A stretch of DNA of 64,000 bases, taken from assembly GCA_946614255.1 (NCBI GenBank), contig CAMOGS010000060.1, positions 1 to 64,000 on the forward strand. The letters are read 5' to 3'. The notes beneath the pieces were generated by a model. The model was not told the DNA's origin. It worked only from the letters and a program-made list of their open reading frames with translations, and did not search any database. Both the position numbers and the translations under genes were made by a program. This DNA is from UBA3871 sp002392265. Its GTDB lineage: Bacteria > Bacillota > Clostridia > Peptostreptococcales > Anaerovoracaceae. Shown piece after piece: positions 41,180-49,897 of the stretch; the first letter of the stretch is position 1; each line of letters begins with the position of its first letter.

Positions 41180-43597
41180 TTAAATCCTAGGCAGACCTAC
41201 GATGCCCGGGTAAGCCCAGCCTTTCTGGGTTTCCCAGACTGTCTTTCCGTACTCTTCGTTAAGGAGTGTAATCAGCTTGTACTTGCTAAGCGCGGAGAAC
41301 GAAATGTCCTCGCTGCCCTGCAGCTGTGCCTCTGTCAGTCCGTAGCTCTTTTCAAGCTTTGCGGACCCTTCGTTTTCGTAAACGGCTGTGTCACCGTTTG
41401 TCTTTGAGAAGAAGCAGTAGTTAAACGAGCTCTTGTTGCTGCCCGCCAGCTGGCCGACCATGTCACCGGTTACCTTGCCAACTGAGTAGCAGTAGTATAC
41501 ACCCGAGCGGTTCAGTCCAACCAGACCACCCGCATAGCTGTTTGATTCGACCTTGCCTGAATTATAGCAGTTGCGAATCTTTGCCTGGCTTTCGCCCACC
41601 AGCCCGCCTGCGCGGTAATCCGAATATACATATCCTTCGTTATAGCACTGAGTAAGCAGCGCATCGTCAACCTGTGCAGCAATCAGACCGCCCGCATAGC
41701 TCTTGCCCTTTACGGTACCCTGATTGATTGAATATATTACTTTTCCGGAGTTTGTACCGACGATACCACCCGCACCGTTTCCGCATACTTCGCTGATATT
41801 GTAGCAATAGCTTACTTCGGATTTGCTGTCGAGTGAGCCCACGATTCCGCCGTTTACGCCACTACCGGTAAGGTTGCCGTTGTTTGCGCAGTTTTCCACG
41901 GTCACGCCGGAGCTGCCGCCATCAGTTGCGCCGACAATTCCGCCCGCATTGTAGCCCTTGCTCGATACCGAGCCGCGATTGAGGCACTGCTTCACATTCG
42001 TGCCCTTGCCAAAGCCGAGTAAGTTTCCTACGATTCCGCCTACCGCCTGGCTGCCGCTGACATCACCGTCGTTGATGCAGCCGGTGATTGTGCCCTCAAT
42101 CATGATATATCCTGCAATTCCGCCTGTCGCAAACTGTGAGCCCTTTACAGTGCCCTCATTCTGACAGCCGGAGATATTTGTTACCGTGTATCCCACGATT
42201 CCGCCGACGTAGCTTGAACCGCTGACATCTGTCTTCTTTTCGATCAGGCAGTTAGTGACGCTGCCTTCGTTGTATCCCACGATTCCGCCGGTATACTGAC
42301 CGCCGTTTATCGTGCAGGATTTCATCATCAGATTCTCGATTCCGGCATCCTTGTTAATATATCCGAAAAGTCCCGAATACTGATTTGTTGTCTGTACATC
42401 AAGGCCGATGATTGCATGGCCGTTTCCGTCAAATATGCCGTCGAAAGGCTTTTTCTTTGTTCCGATCGGGCACCAGTTTCCGTTCTTGAACGGCTCTATT
42501 TTTTCATCACCGCTGCCGGCCGGAGCAAAGTCCGTGTCAATGCGAATGTCGTTTGCGAGAATGAAGTAGGAACCGTCGCCGATGTGCTCCCTGATGTGGT
42601 TAAGCTGTGCTTCGGTAGAAATTACATATGGGTCCGAGCGTGTTCCGCGGCCTTCGGTAAAGGCTCCCTTGTCCTTGTCGTGCTCGCCTGTGCAGCCCTT
42701 GTTGCTGCCGGAAACGCTGACTGACCTAAGCGCAACCTCGGTGGTCTTCAGAATTGCGTCCAAATCCATCTTTGTCGCGGAGGTGGTGTCAGTCACAGCC
42801 CCTGATGTAACAGCAGGCTGTGTCGTAATTGCGGAGCCTGTCGGAACAGAGCTTGCACTCTGCTTTGGCCCTAAAATGCGCGTCTCCTTCTTTACGACGT
42901 TGAGGAGCAGTGTCGCTGCCTCCGCTCTGGTCAGAGCGTTTGTCGGATTAAAGGAGTTTGTGTCGTCGCCCTGCATATAGCCCCTGACGAAAACCTTTTC
43001 GACATGGCTTGCTGCCCAGCTTGCAATCTTGCTTTTGTCCTTTATTCCCTCGTATTTCTGCTGACCCGCAACCATTTCGTCATAGGTCAGTTCCTTGCTT
43101 GGATCTATGATGGACGACACAATTTTTGCCGCTTCCTGACGGGTAATCATCAGGTTTACGCCAAAGCTGGCATATCCATCCTTTTCAACTGTCGTCGTTC
43201 CGTCTGTAATGCCTGCGGCAACCGCTTTTGCAACAGTGGTTGCGTACCATTCGCTCGGTACTACGTCGCAAAACTTTGAAACGTCTACGCCTGTCGTATC
43301 CGGCTGAGCGCTCAGCACATTGACTACCAGTGTGAAAAACTCCTGTCTGTTCATGAGGTTTTCAGGCTTGTACAGATAAGTGCCGTCGTACTGCTGATAG
43401 CCGTTTACGATTCCCCTGCTCGCAGCTTCCTTTACAATCTCTGCCGACCAGTGTCCGGCCAGGTCTGTGAAGTTCTTTGTCTCCGCAAAGCTCTCCTTTA
43501 CGCCAAGCATCGAGCCCGGCATCATGCCTGCCATAGTAAGCACTGCAAGACAGGTTGTAAGAATCCTTCCTAATCTCTTTTTTGTCTCTTGCTTCAT
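41180..43597 (-). CDS. SLH-domain surface protein with GLUG repeats
   Basis: I use ATG 43597 (MKQETKKRLGRILTTC, 805 residues) because GGGGAG lies five bases before it. The protein has a signal peptide, three SLH repeats to about residue 245 (such as DLAGHWSAEIVKEAASRGI and TNSFNPTNALTRAEAATLLL) and a linker rich in Ser/Thr/Val. A long right-handed run of GLUG-type repeats follows (GGIVGYNEGSVTNC, GGIVGYTVTNISGC, AGGLVGESQAKIRNCYNSGK). GLUG proteins are found in adhesins and surface enzymes. It is wall-bound through SLH and probably binds a surface ligand. Promoter not identified. Confidence 0.9.
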   Translation of the reverse strand: MKQETKKRLGRILTTCLAVLTMAGMMPGSMLGVKESFAETKNFTDLAGHWSAEIVKEAASRGIVNGYQQYDGTYLYKPENLMNRQEFFTLVVNVLSAQPDTTGVDVSKFCDVVPSEWYATTVAKAVAAGITDGTTTVEKDGYASFGVNLMITRQEAAKIVSSIIDPSKELTYDEMVAGQQKYEGIKDKSKIASWAASHVEKVFVRGYMQGDDTNSFNPTNALTRAEAATLLLNVVKKETRILGPKQSASSVPTGSAITTQPAVTSGAVTDTTSATKMDLDAILKTTEVALRSVSVSGSNKGCTGEHDKDKGAFTEGRGTRSDPYVISTEAQLNHIREHIGDGSYFILANDIRIDTDFAPAGSGDEKIEPFKNGNWCPIGTKKKPFDGIFDGNGHAIIGLDVQTTNQYSGLFGYINKDAGIENLMMKSCTINGGQYTGGIVGYNEGSVTNCLIEKKTDVSGSSYVGGIVGYTVTNISGCQNEGTVKGSQFATGGIAGYIMIEGTITGCINDGDVSGSQAVGGIVGNLLGFGKGTNVKQCLNRGSVSSKGYNAGGIVGATDGGSSGVTVENCANNGNLTGSGVNGGIVGSLDSKSEVSYCYNISEVCGNGAGGIVGTNSGKVIYSINQGTVKGKSYAGGLIAAQVDDALLTQCYNEGYVYSDYRAGGLVGESQAKIRNCYNSGKVESNSYAGGLVGLNRSGVYYCYSVGKVTGDMVGQLAGSNKSSFNYCFFSKTNGDTAVYENEGSAKLEKSYGLTEAQLQGSEDISFSALSKYKLITLLNEEYGKTVWETQKGWAYPGIVGLPRI

Positions 43598-43608
43598 TTT
43601 TTCTCCCC

Positions 43609-44013
43609 TCATTCATCTGCTTTCTGCTTTGCCGCGCGGCTTCGTGTGTCCGGAATATCCTCCACCTGCAGCTCTCCGCGGTACAGCCTGTTTGCCATTT
43701 CCTGCACATTTATAGGGTGCGTGGTGTAGTCGTCATCGCCGTTTTCGTCGACGTCTGTCACCTTTTCCCGTTCTAGTCTTTCGCGCATCTGAAGCGCCCG
43801 CCGTTTATCGTATTTCAGCTTTGCGTTCTGCCTGCGCTTTCGGGACCTCTCCGCACGAGTACGGTCGTTGTACCTCGCCAGCGCTATGCAGAACAGAAAC
43901 GTCACAACGGCAAACGTCAGCATCACCCTCGTTGTGAGCGTGTGCGTTGCCACTCTGTATATAAAGAACAGCGAGACCGCTATTTCAACTATTCCGAGAA
44001 ATCTTTGCAGCAT
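43609..44013 (-). CDS. Small membrane protein of unknown function
   Basis: This 134-residue protein has two N-terminal membrane spans (about 5-22 and 28-46), then a strongly basic stretch (RYNDRTRAERSRKRRQNAKL) and an acidic tail. I recognise no family. It ends 11 bases before the SLH/GLUG gene start on the same strand, so both may be transcribed together. It follows the zinc-ribbon gene by 25 bases. Confidence 0.7.
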   Translation of the reverse strand: MLQRFLGIVEIAVSLFFIYRVATHTLTTRVMLTFAVVTFLFCIALARYNDRTRAERSRKRRQNAKLKYDKRRALQMRERLEREKVTDVDENGDDDYTTHPINVQEMANRLYRGELQVEDIPDTRSRAAKQKADE

Positions 44014-44038
44014 AGTTATCTGTTATCTTTGGTTATCT

Positions 44039-45136
44039 TTATTTATCCTTATAAACCGTTAAATTCTCAACACCGTTTTCGGAAGTAATCTCTGCCGTTC
44101 CGTCATGGTGCTGCTTTATCTTTAATGAATCTCCGACATTGAGCTTTTTCCAAGCCTCTTCATTGACCGTGTAGCTGATTTCCTCATCGCCCTTTACGGA
44201 TACCGTGATATGGTAGCTTTCGGTACGCTCGCCCTCTCTCTCGTCAGCTGCGAGAGTCGGCTCATTCCACTTTGGATTGTGGTCCGTTCCCGAAGCATCG
44301 GAGGTTCTGACCTCTACCCATTTGTCTATATCGTAATAGTACTTCGTCTGATATACCGGCTCATCTCTGTAGACAGGCGTCTGCACCTCTTCGGTGTAGG
44401 TCTCCGTTACGTAAACCGGTTCCTCGTGCGAAACCTCTTCAAAGTTTCCGTTTCCGAGATCCTCGTACTCGTAAACCGTCTCGTAGTGGTCGATTACTTC
44501 GCGTGTCTTTTCAACATATTCTGTCTCGTAGTGGTCGAGCACCTGGTCATAGTGGTGAACCTCATTCTTTTTCTCGTGAAGGTTCGCCCCCTCAGGAAGC
44601 TCCCAATCGCTCTCTTCGACATTCTGATACTGCTCAACCGCAATCGAGCGTTCCCACGAAATGCCGGTAATCTGCGCATCGAGGTTCTTTGGCATAAAGA
44701 TTGCCATCAGAATTGCGATGATTGCTACCGCCGCGATACCAAATCCAATCAGGCGCTTTTTCTTTGCCGCTGCGCGCTGCTGCTCGAGTGCCGCATTGTC
44801 GCGCTCCGCCTTCTTTGCCGCCGCTGCATCAGCCTTTGCCTGTTCTTCTCTCCTCAGGTCGTGGTAGTTCTTCTCGCTGTCAGCCTTTGCCGCACCGCAG
44901 CCCTTGCACTTCTCGGCATCGGCCGGATTCAGTGCGCCGCAGTAAGAGCAGTACCAGTCCGCCTCGCGCGAAACCTTCTCGGCTTCCTCGTCAGAGAGAT
45001 AATTTTTATCCTTCATGTAAAACTTTACATCGTCGCCGCGCGGCTTGCCACAGCCCGGGCAGTTGCGGACATCGCCGCTTATTCCTGTAGTTCCGCACGA
45101 ACTGCAGTCCCAGTAGCCTTTGATAATCTTGCCCAA
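44039..45136 (-). CDS. Zinc-ribbon membrane protein
   Basis: This 365-residue protein has two N-terminal zinc-ribbon units (CSSCGTTGISGDVRNCPGCG and WYCSYCGALNPADAEKCKGC), an Ala/Lys/Glu-rich coiled segment, one membrane span (about 130-150: LIGFGIAAVAIIAILMAIFM) and an extracytoplasmic part. That part has many Tyr/Glu-rich pairs (DHYETEYVEK, VIDHYETVYEYED), which look like beta strands, and a terminal region. Proteins of this plan are common in Clostridia with unknown function. Gene order suggests an operon with the next small membrane protein. Confidence 0.78.
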   Translation of the reverse strand: MGKIIKGYWDCSSCGTTGISGDVRNCPGCGKPRGDDVKFYMKDKNYLSDEEAEKVSREADWYCSYCGALNPADAEKCKGCGAAKADSEKNYHDLRREEQAKADAAAAKKAERDNAALEQQRAAAKKKRLIGFGIAAVAIIAILMAIFMPKNLDAQITGISWERSIAVEQYQNVEESDWELPEGANLHEKKNEVHHYDQVLDHYETEYVEKTREVIDHYETVYEYEDLGNGNFEEVSHEEPVYVTETYTEEVQTPVYRDEPVYQTKYYYDIDKWVEVRTSDASGTDHNPKWNEPTLAADEREGERTESYHITVSVKGDEEISYTVNEEAWKKLNVGDSLKIKQHHDGTAEITSENGVENLTVYKDK

Positions 45137-45175
45137 CTTATTGTTCCTTTCTTTCCTTTAGTAGTGTTTATTGTG

Positions 45176-45700
45176 TTAGTGGATATGCTTGAAAAGCTTA
45201 TTCTTGTCGTCTGCGTCATACTCGAAGCCTACGTTCCTGTAAAACTCCGGATTTACCGGGCACAGCACATAGACCGCCTTTGCGCCCAGCTTTGCCGCTT
45301 CTTCAACCGTCTTTTTCAGAAGCATTCCGCCAAGCTGCTTGCCGCGCACCTCCTCGATCAGCGCCACGCCGCCGATGAAGTACTCGCCTTCATGCCGTGT
45401 AAGCGTCATACCGCCGCAAAGCTTTTCAATCGGCCCGGCAGCTTCCTTTTCCGGAGTGGTAACACCGGCAGGGCAGCTTCTGCGGCTCTGAATCGACTTC
45501 ATCTCGAATGCCGCAACGATCTCATAACCGTCTCCTTCGCCGTTTTCCTTCATGCCAAACGGCTTTAGGCCGTAGTGATAGAACATATCATAGAGTTCTT
45601 TGTAGTTTTCATGCGTAGGCTTTACGCGCTCGAGCCTGAACATCGGCTTTCCGTGTGAGCAGCCGCTGCAGCCCTGTGCACAGTAAAAATCTTCAGCCAT
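45176..45700 (-). CDS. GNAT-family acetyltransferase
   Basis: This 174-residue protein has the GNAT motif A in YFIGGVALIEEVRGKQLGGMLL (RGKQLG being the acetyl-CoA pocket) and ends with FYRNVGFEYDAD. The N terminus carries a Cys cluster (CAQGCSGCSHG), unusual for the fold and perhaps metal-binding. Substrate unknown. The next gene downstream begins 39 bases away. Confidence 0.82.
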   Translation of the reverse strand: MAEDFYCAQGCSGCSHGKPMFRLERVKPTHENYKELYDMFYHYGLKPFGMKENGEGDGYEIVAAFEMKSIQSRRSCPAGVTTPEKEAAGPIEKLCGGMTLTRHEGEYFIGGVALIEEVRGKQLGGMLLKKTVEEAAKLGAKAVYVLCPVNPEFYRNVGFEYDADDKNKLFKHIH

Positions 45701-45919
45701 TTATCCTTGCCTTTCTTTCCGAACATTTTTTCACAGCTTATATTATATCAGTAAGCGTAATAAAAAAAAAGTGCATTACTGCACTTTTAATCCCTATCTT
45801 TCAACCCCTCTCTGTCAAATCGTCAAAGGCAACAGCCTGCTTGACTTTTGCAAAAATCAATAGTAAGGTTTTTGTATAAAAAGTACAGCATAAACCGACA
45901 GAATGTCAGGAGGTAAGCA

Positions 45920-46876
45920 ATGAAAATTTTAGATATGCATTGTGACACAATATTGGAATGCCTCGTAAAAGATTGCGGGCTTCGTGAAAACGATCTGCAC
46001 ATTGACCTGATGAAGCTAAAAAAGGGCGGGGCTCTCGGACAGTTCTTTGCACTCTGGATTCCTACCGAGGCGGACGCTGCAGAATACGGGGTTAAGGGTA
46101 CACCTAAGGAGCTGTTTTACCTCCTCTACGACCGCTATGTATCCGAAATGAAAAAGAACAGCGACCTTATTTTACCGGCGCTGTCCTATCAGGATATTCT
46201 GGATAATGAAAAGGCGGGCAAGCTTTCCGCCGTTCTCACAATAGAGGATTCCACTCTGCTCGAGGGCGACCTTTCGGTCATCGACGAGGTCTACGAGAAG
46301 GGTGTGCGACTTATGACGCTCATTTGGAATCATGAAAACACCCTGGCTTATCCGAACAGTATGGATAACGAAATCCACAAGAAGGGCTTAAAGCCTTTCG
46401 GAATCGAAGCCGTGGAGTATATGAACAAAAAGGGCATCATCGTTGATGTGTCGCACCTCAACGAAGGCGGCTTTTACGATGTGGCCCGCTACAGCAAAAA
46501 GCCTTTCGTAGCTTCGCATTCCTGCGCAAGAGCACTCAGCAACGTGTCCCGCAATCTGACGGACGACCAGCTCAAAACGCTCGGCGAAAAAGGCGGCGTT
46601 GTTGGTGTAAACTTCGATTCGGAGTTCCTCACAGGAGTCGATTCGCACACCGATGTCGCGGATATCGTAAGGAACATCGACTACATGGTGGACAAGGCCG
46701 GTATTGAAAGCGTCGGAATCGGTACTGACTATGACGGAATCATATGCCCGCTCGAGGTTGCAAACTACGGCATGATGGATCTGCTCGTAAATGAGCTTGA
46801 AAAGAAATATCGCGCAGACGATCTCGAGAAAATCTGCTGCGGAAACACTCTGCGAATTGTCCGCGAAGTGCTGTAA
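45920..46876 (+). CDS. Membrane dipeptidase-like metallohydrolase, M19 family
   Basis: This 318-residue protein matches the renal dipeptidase family. The metal ligands are in DMHCDTI (HxD), LTIEDS (bridging Glu), DVSHLNE and ASHSCARAL. The DIVRNIDYMVDKAGIESVGI and GTDYDGI elements complete the site. Family enzymes cleave dipeptides, including D-residue ones. No signal peptide is seen, so it is cytoplasmic. AGGAGG supports the start. A TTGACT occurs about 80 bases upstream without a good -10 box. The gene stands alone and is convergent with the PTS gene. Confidence 0.92.
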   Translation: MKILDMHCDTILECLVKDCGLRENDLHIDLMKLKKGGALGQFFALWIPTEADAAEYGVKGTPKELFYLLYDRYVSEMKKNSDLILPALSYQDILDNEKAGKLSAVLTIEDSTLLEGDLSVIDEVYEKGVRLMTLIWNHENTLAYPNSMDNEIHKKGLKPFGIEAVEYMNKKGIIVDVSHLNEGGFYDVARYSKKPFVASHSCARALSNVSRNLTDDQLKTLGEKGGVVGVNFDSEFLTGVDSHTDVADIVRNIDYMVDKAGIESVGIGTDYDGIICPLEVANYGMMDLLVNELEKKYRADDLEKICCGNTLRIVREVL

Positions 46877-46898
46877 AATCTTTATTGTCTAACGCGCT

Positions 46899-48026
46899 CT
46901 AACGCGCTGCGTTCGAAGTGACCTTTACCACTTCTACCGTTTCGCGCACCGGAGCGCTTTTTTCTACACCTGTAGCTGCAACTGCACCTGCTTCTGCGCC
47001 CGACACATTTCCGCCGGTGCGAGCCCAAAGCTTGCGGCCTATCGCTGTTTTGCTATAGAATGCGGAGCCCGCAAAACCGGCAACCACACCGCAAAGTGCA
47101 GCGCATCCGAGGGCCATCAAAACTGTGGTTGCAGGGTTGAACGCGAAAGGCACCAGCATGCCCGGAATCGGGCTGGAAGTGCCGGGTGCGTTACTGATAA
47201 TTCCAAAGGCTACCGCTACGATGCCCGAAAGCCCACCGCCGATGAAGTTGCTGCTGTAGAGAGGCAGCGGATTCTTTGTGACGATGTCTGCTTGTGTCAG
47301 CGGTTCCATCATAACTGCCGCAACCTGGCCGCCACGTCCGAGCCCGAGTCTTGCAAAGACTGTTCCGTCTGAGAACGCGCCGCCAAAGCATGCGATAGAA
47401 GCTATGCCCATCGGAAGGCCTGTCAGATTCAGCATTGCAGTCAGCGCCATTGCCGAAAGCGGCGAAGTGCAGACCATCTTCATAATTCCGCCGAGGATAA
47501 AGCCCATAACAATCGGGCTCTGCTCGGTCGCTACGATGATTGAATCTCCGATGTTTGCGATTATTTCAGTCACAAACGGAGAAGTTACCGCTGCAATGCC
47601 GCGTGCCGCTATTGCTATCACCAGCGCGCCGGCTATGACATCAACGCCGGCAGGCACATATTTTTTGATAAGCAGGCTCAGGAAGTATACCGCATAGCCG
47701 GCCAGAAATCCCGGCAGAATGCCGTATCCGCCGACTGCTGCGCCCGCAACAACCGCGAATACCGGATTTGCTCCCATCATAAGCGGCACCAGAATTGCTG
47801 CCGCAACGCCTCCCATCGAGCCGCTGGACTCACCAATCTGTGCCAGGAAGGCTATTCCCGCAACATCACCGCCCACGCAGCCGTATAAAGCTTCGACCAG
47901 AAAGGTCGCCACAGCGGCACCTGCAAGGCCGCTCATCGCCTCGCTGCCCTTTGGCGCTTTCATGGAAAATAAACTAAATAAAATAAGTGCTATAACAAGA
48001 CAGCCTATTCCCTTAAAGAAAATCAT
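46899..48026 (-). CDS. PTS-type EIIC membrane protein (PF13303-like)
   Basis: I use ATG 48026 (MIFFKGIGCLVIALI, 375 residues) with GAGG about ten bases upstream. About nine to ten glycine-rich membrane spans are visible, for example GGVAAAILVPLMMGANPVFA and IVMGFILGGIMKMVC. This is the PTS_EIIC_2 type, which usually occurs without linked EIIA/EIIB. Its substrate is unknown, and there are no other PTS genes here. The C-terminal tail is soluble. Confidence 0.82.
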   Translation of the reverse strand: MIFFKGIGCLVIALILFSLFSMKAPKGSEAMSGLAGAAVATFLVEALYGCVGGDVAGIAFLAQIGESSGSMGGVAAAILVPLMMGANPVFAVVAGAAVGGYGILPGFLAGYAVYFLSLLIKKYVPAGVDVIAGALVIAIAARGIAAVTSPFVTEIIANIGDSIIVATEQSPIVMGFILGGIMKMVCTSPLSAMALTAMLNLTGLPMGIASIACFGGAFSDGTVFARLGLGRGGQVAAVMMEPLTQADIVTKNPLPLYSSNFIGGGLSGIVAVAFGIISNAPGTSSPIPGMLVPFAFNPATTVLMALGCAALCGVVAGFAGSAFYSKTAIGRKLWARTGGNVSGAEAGAVAATGVEKSAPVRETVEVVKVTSNAAR

Positions 48027-48261
48027 ACAAAAAATACCCTCGCTCCAAGCCAAGATATCTCTGTCCTTTTTGCCTGAAAGTTTCAACTCTAACGAGCTTT
48101 TCTTCTTCGGTGGCGCCTTTTAGCACTCTCTCCAGAGGTGTGTCCGTTTGCTGTATATGACCTGAAAGTTTCGGAATGCTGCCGGCCCCGGCTCGCAGAC
48201 CTTGCTCCTTCGGTTTCCCGGCCTCGCCGCAGCTCGGCCGTGAATCTTCGGCAAACTTCAT
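48013..48261 (-). CDS. Possible small protein upstream of the EIIC gene
   Basis: An 82-residue frame (MKFAEDSRPSCGEAG..., ending RYLGLERGYFLYDFL) overlaps the EIIC start by 14 bases. It has no ribosome-binding site and no recognised family. The last part is codon-plausible, but this may be leader sequence that happens to be open. Confidence 0.25.
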   Translation of the reverse strand: MKFAEDSRPSCGEAGKPKEQGLRAGAGSIPKLSGHIQQTDTPLERVLKGATEEEKLVRVETFRQKGQRYLGLERGYFLYDFL

Positions 48262-48292
48262 CCACGCATATTCATCTTTACTTTATAAAAAT

Positions 48293-48328
48293 AGCACTTT
48301 CTCCGGCTAAAAGCAAGGACAAAGTGCT
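48293..48328 (-). terminator. Terminator of the aldehyde dehydrogenase gene
   Basis: AGCACTTT (48293-48300) and AAAGTGCT (48321-48328), with an inner TCC/GGA pair, form a hairpin flanked by T runs on both strands. It lies about 23 bases after the stop codon and could act in both directions. Confidence 0.7.
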
Positions 48329-48350
48329 GTTTTTTTAAGTTTATTCGGGT

Positions 48351-49769
48351 TTATCTCATGAAAAGCTTTAACGCCTTTATTTTAAACTCGTTTTCTTTTC
48401 CGCTGTAAGGGTGCTCACGAAGCGTTAAATTGAAACGTGTTTTCCCCTTTAACACTGTCTGCGGATGCGTAAACTCTCTGAATCCCCATATTCCGTGGTA
48501 AGCGCCCATGCCGGAATGTCCGGTGCCGTTAAACGGTGCGCCCTTTACCATCAGATGCAGACACACCTCGTTGATGCAGCCGCCGCCATACTGCTGCGTA
48601 GACATAACGCGGTTTGCCCAGGCCATATCCTTTGTAAATACGTAAAACGCCAGCCCGTGCTCGCGGCTTGCGATAATATCCATCATGGCGTCGATTTCGG
48701 CATCCTTGTAGGTTACAATCGGCAGGAGCGGGCAGAACAGCTCGTGATTTACTATAGGCTCATCTGCGCCGACAGGATAGATGATTGTCGGTGCGTACTG
48801 GTGGGTCTCTGCATTACCGTAGCCTCCGCAAACGATGCGGTCCCTGTAAAGCTCGGCTTCCTCGGCGCACTTCCTGTAGGCATCGCCCGAAATCAGCTTT
48901 GGATATTCCGGATTTTCGAGTGCATTTTCGCCTATCTGCTTTGTGATGGCCGCCTTCAATTCTTTAACCAGCTCGTCTGCAACCTCCTCGGCTACCGCAA
49001 TCTGGTTGATGTTTATGCATATCTGTCCGGAGTTGCACATCTTGAAGAACGCTATCTTACGGGCCGCATCCTTCAGGTCTGCGTCCTTTCTGATTACGCA
49101 CCAGTTGCCGTTTTCGCCGCCGAGCTCGAGAGCAACCGGCGTCAGGTTCTTTGCGGCCATTTCCATGATGTGTACGCCGACTCTCGGCGATCCGGTGTAG
49201 AAAATCTTGTCAAACCTCTCTTCGAGGCAGAAATCGGCAACATCGTGCCCGCCGTCAACTACAGCTATGTATTTGTGCGGGAATACTTCTTCTATTATCT
49301 GCTGCAGCGCATGAGTGCAGTGCGGAGTTTTCGAGCTTGTCTTTATAACTGCCGTATTTCCGCCCGAAATCGCTGCCGCAAGAACGCCCAGCGACAAAAG
49401 GAACGGGAAGTTAAACGGGCTTACAATCAGTGACACCCCGTAAGGCATCTTGTAAACCCTGGTGCTGACGCTCGGGAAGCAGAGAAATCCGCTGAAATGC
49501 TTTTCCGGGCGCGCCCACTTTTTGAGTCCGTGGATGGTCTCGTTTATTTCGAGAATTACGCTGCCTACATCGCAGAAATACCCCTCGGCATAGCTCCTTC
49601 CGAGGTCCGCTGTCAGCGCATCCGTCAAATCCTTTTCGTGCAGCTCAATTGCAGTCTTTAACCTCTTTAGCTGCTTTATTCTCCAATCCACATCCAGCGT
49701 CTCGCCGGTCCTGAAATATGCCCTCTGCTCCTCTACCAGAGCATGTACGGCATCCTTTGTCCACATCAT
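48351..49769 (-). CDS. Aldehyde dehydrogenase, class 3-like
   Basis: The start is ATG 49769 or 49766 (MMWTKDAVHALVEEQ, about 473 residues), next to GAGGG. The frame is open further upstream only because it reads through the palindromic repeat. The catalytic Cys is in FFKMCNSGQICININQ, the general-base Glu is in ALELGGENG (the family usually has GGKxP, here GGENG), and the NAD-site motif is FYTGSPRVG. The N terminus is typical of the YwdH/ALDH3 group, which oxidises medium-chain aldehydes. The C-terminal hydrophobic anchor of ALDH3 is absent. The gene lies alone between two terminator-like hairpins. Confidence 0.9.
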   Translation of the reverse strand: MMWTKDAVHALVEEQRAYFRTGETLDVDWRIKQLKRLKTAIELHEKDLTDALTADLGRSYAEGYFCDVGSVILEINETIHGLKKWARPEKHFSGFLCFPSVSTRVYKMPYGVSLIVSPFNFPFLLSLGVLAAAISGGNTAVIKTSSKTPHCTHALQQIIEEVFPHKYIAVVDGGHDVADFCLEERFDKIFYTGSPRVGVHIMEMAAKNLTPVALELGGENGNWCVIRKDADLKDAARKIAFFKMCNSGQICININQIAVAEEVADELVKELKAAITKQIGENALENPEYPKLISGDAYRKCAEEAELYRDRIVCGGYGNAETHQYAPTIIYPVGADEPIVNHELFCPLLPIVTYKDAEIDAMMDIIASREHGLAFYVFTKDMAWANRVMSTQQYGGGCINEVCLHLMVKGAPFNGTGHSGMGAYHGIWGFREFTHPQTVLKGKTRFNLTLREHPYSGKENEFKIKALKLFMR

Positions 49770-49783
49770 TTTACCCTCTTTCC

Positions 49784-49894
49784 AATCTGGGGACAGGCCC
49801 CAAATTCGCCTTTTTTCCATTTTAGGGACAGGTCGGTCTGCCGAACCTGTCCCTAAATTATCTTTTTTTCCAATTTGGGGCCTGTCCCCAGATT
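49784..49894. repeat. Nested palindromic repeat, copy D
   Basis: Outer arms AATCTGGGGACAGGCCCC (49784-49806) and GGGGCCTGTCCCCAGATT (49872-49894) enclose an inner palindrome with arms TTTAGGGACAGGT (49821-49833) and ACCTGTCCCTAAA (49845-49857). It lies between the STT3-like gene and the aldehyde dehydrogenase gene. The variant base (GGCCCC for GGCACC) is mirrored in both arms, a compensating change. Confidence 0.92.
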
Positions 49895-49897
49895 CGC

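Noticed and set aside
44210..45568. 452-codon plus-strand frame spanning the zinc-ribbon and GNAT genes
   Set aside because: It is antisense to two recognisable genes and has the composition of a shadow frame (Leu, Val, Arg, Cys rich).
48465..49433. 322-codon plus-strand frame opposite the aldehyde dehydrogenase
   Set aside because: Antisense to an enzyme with complete catalytic motifs; no start signal or family.
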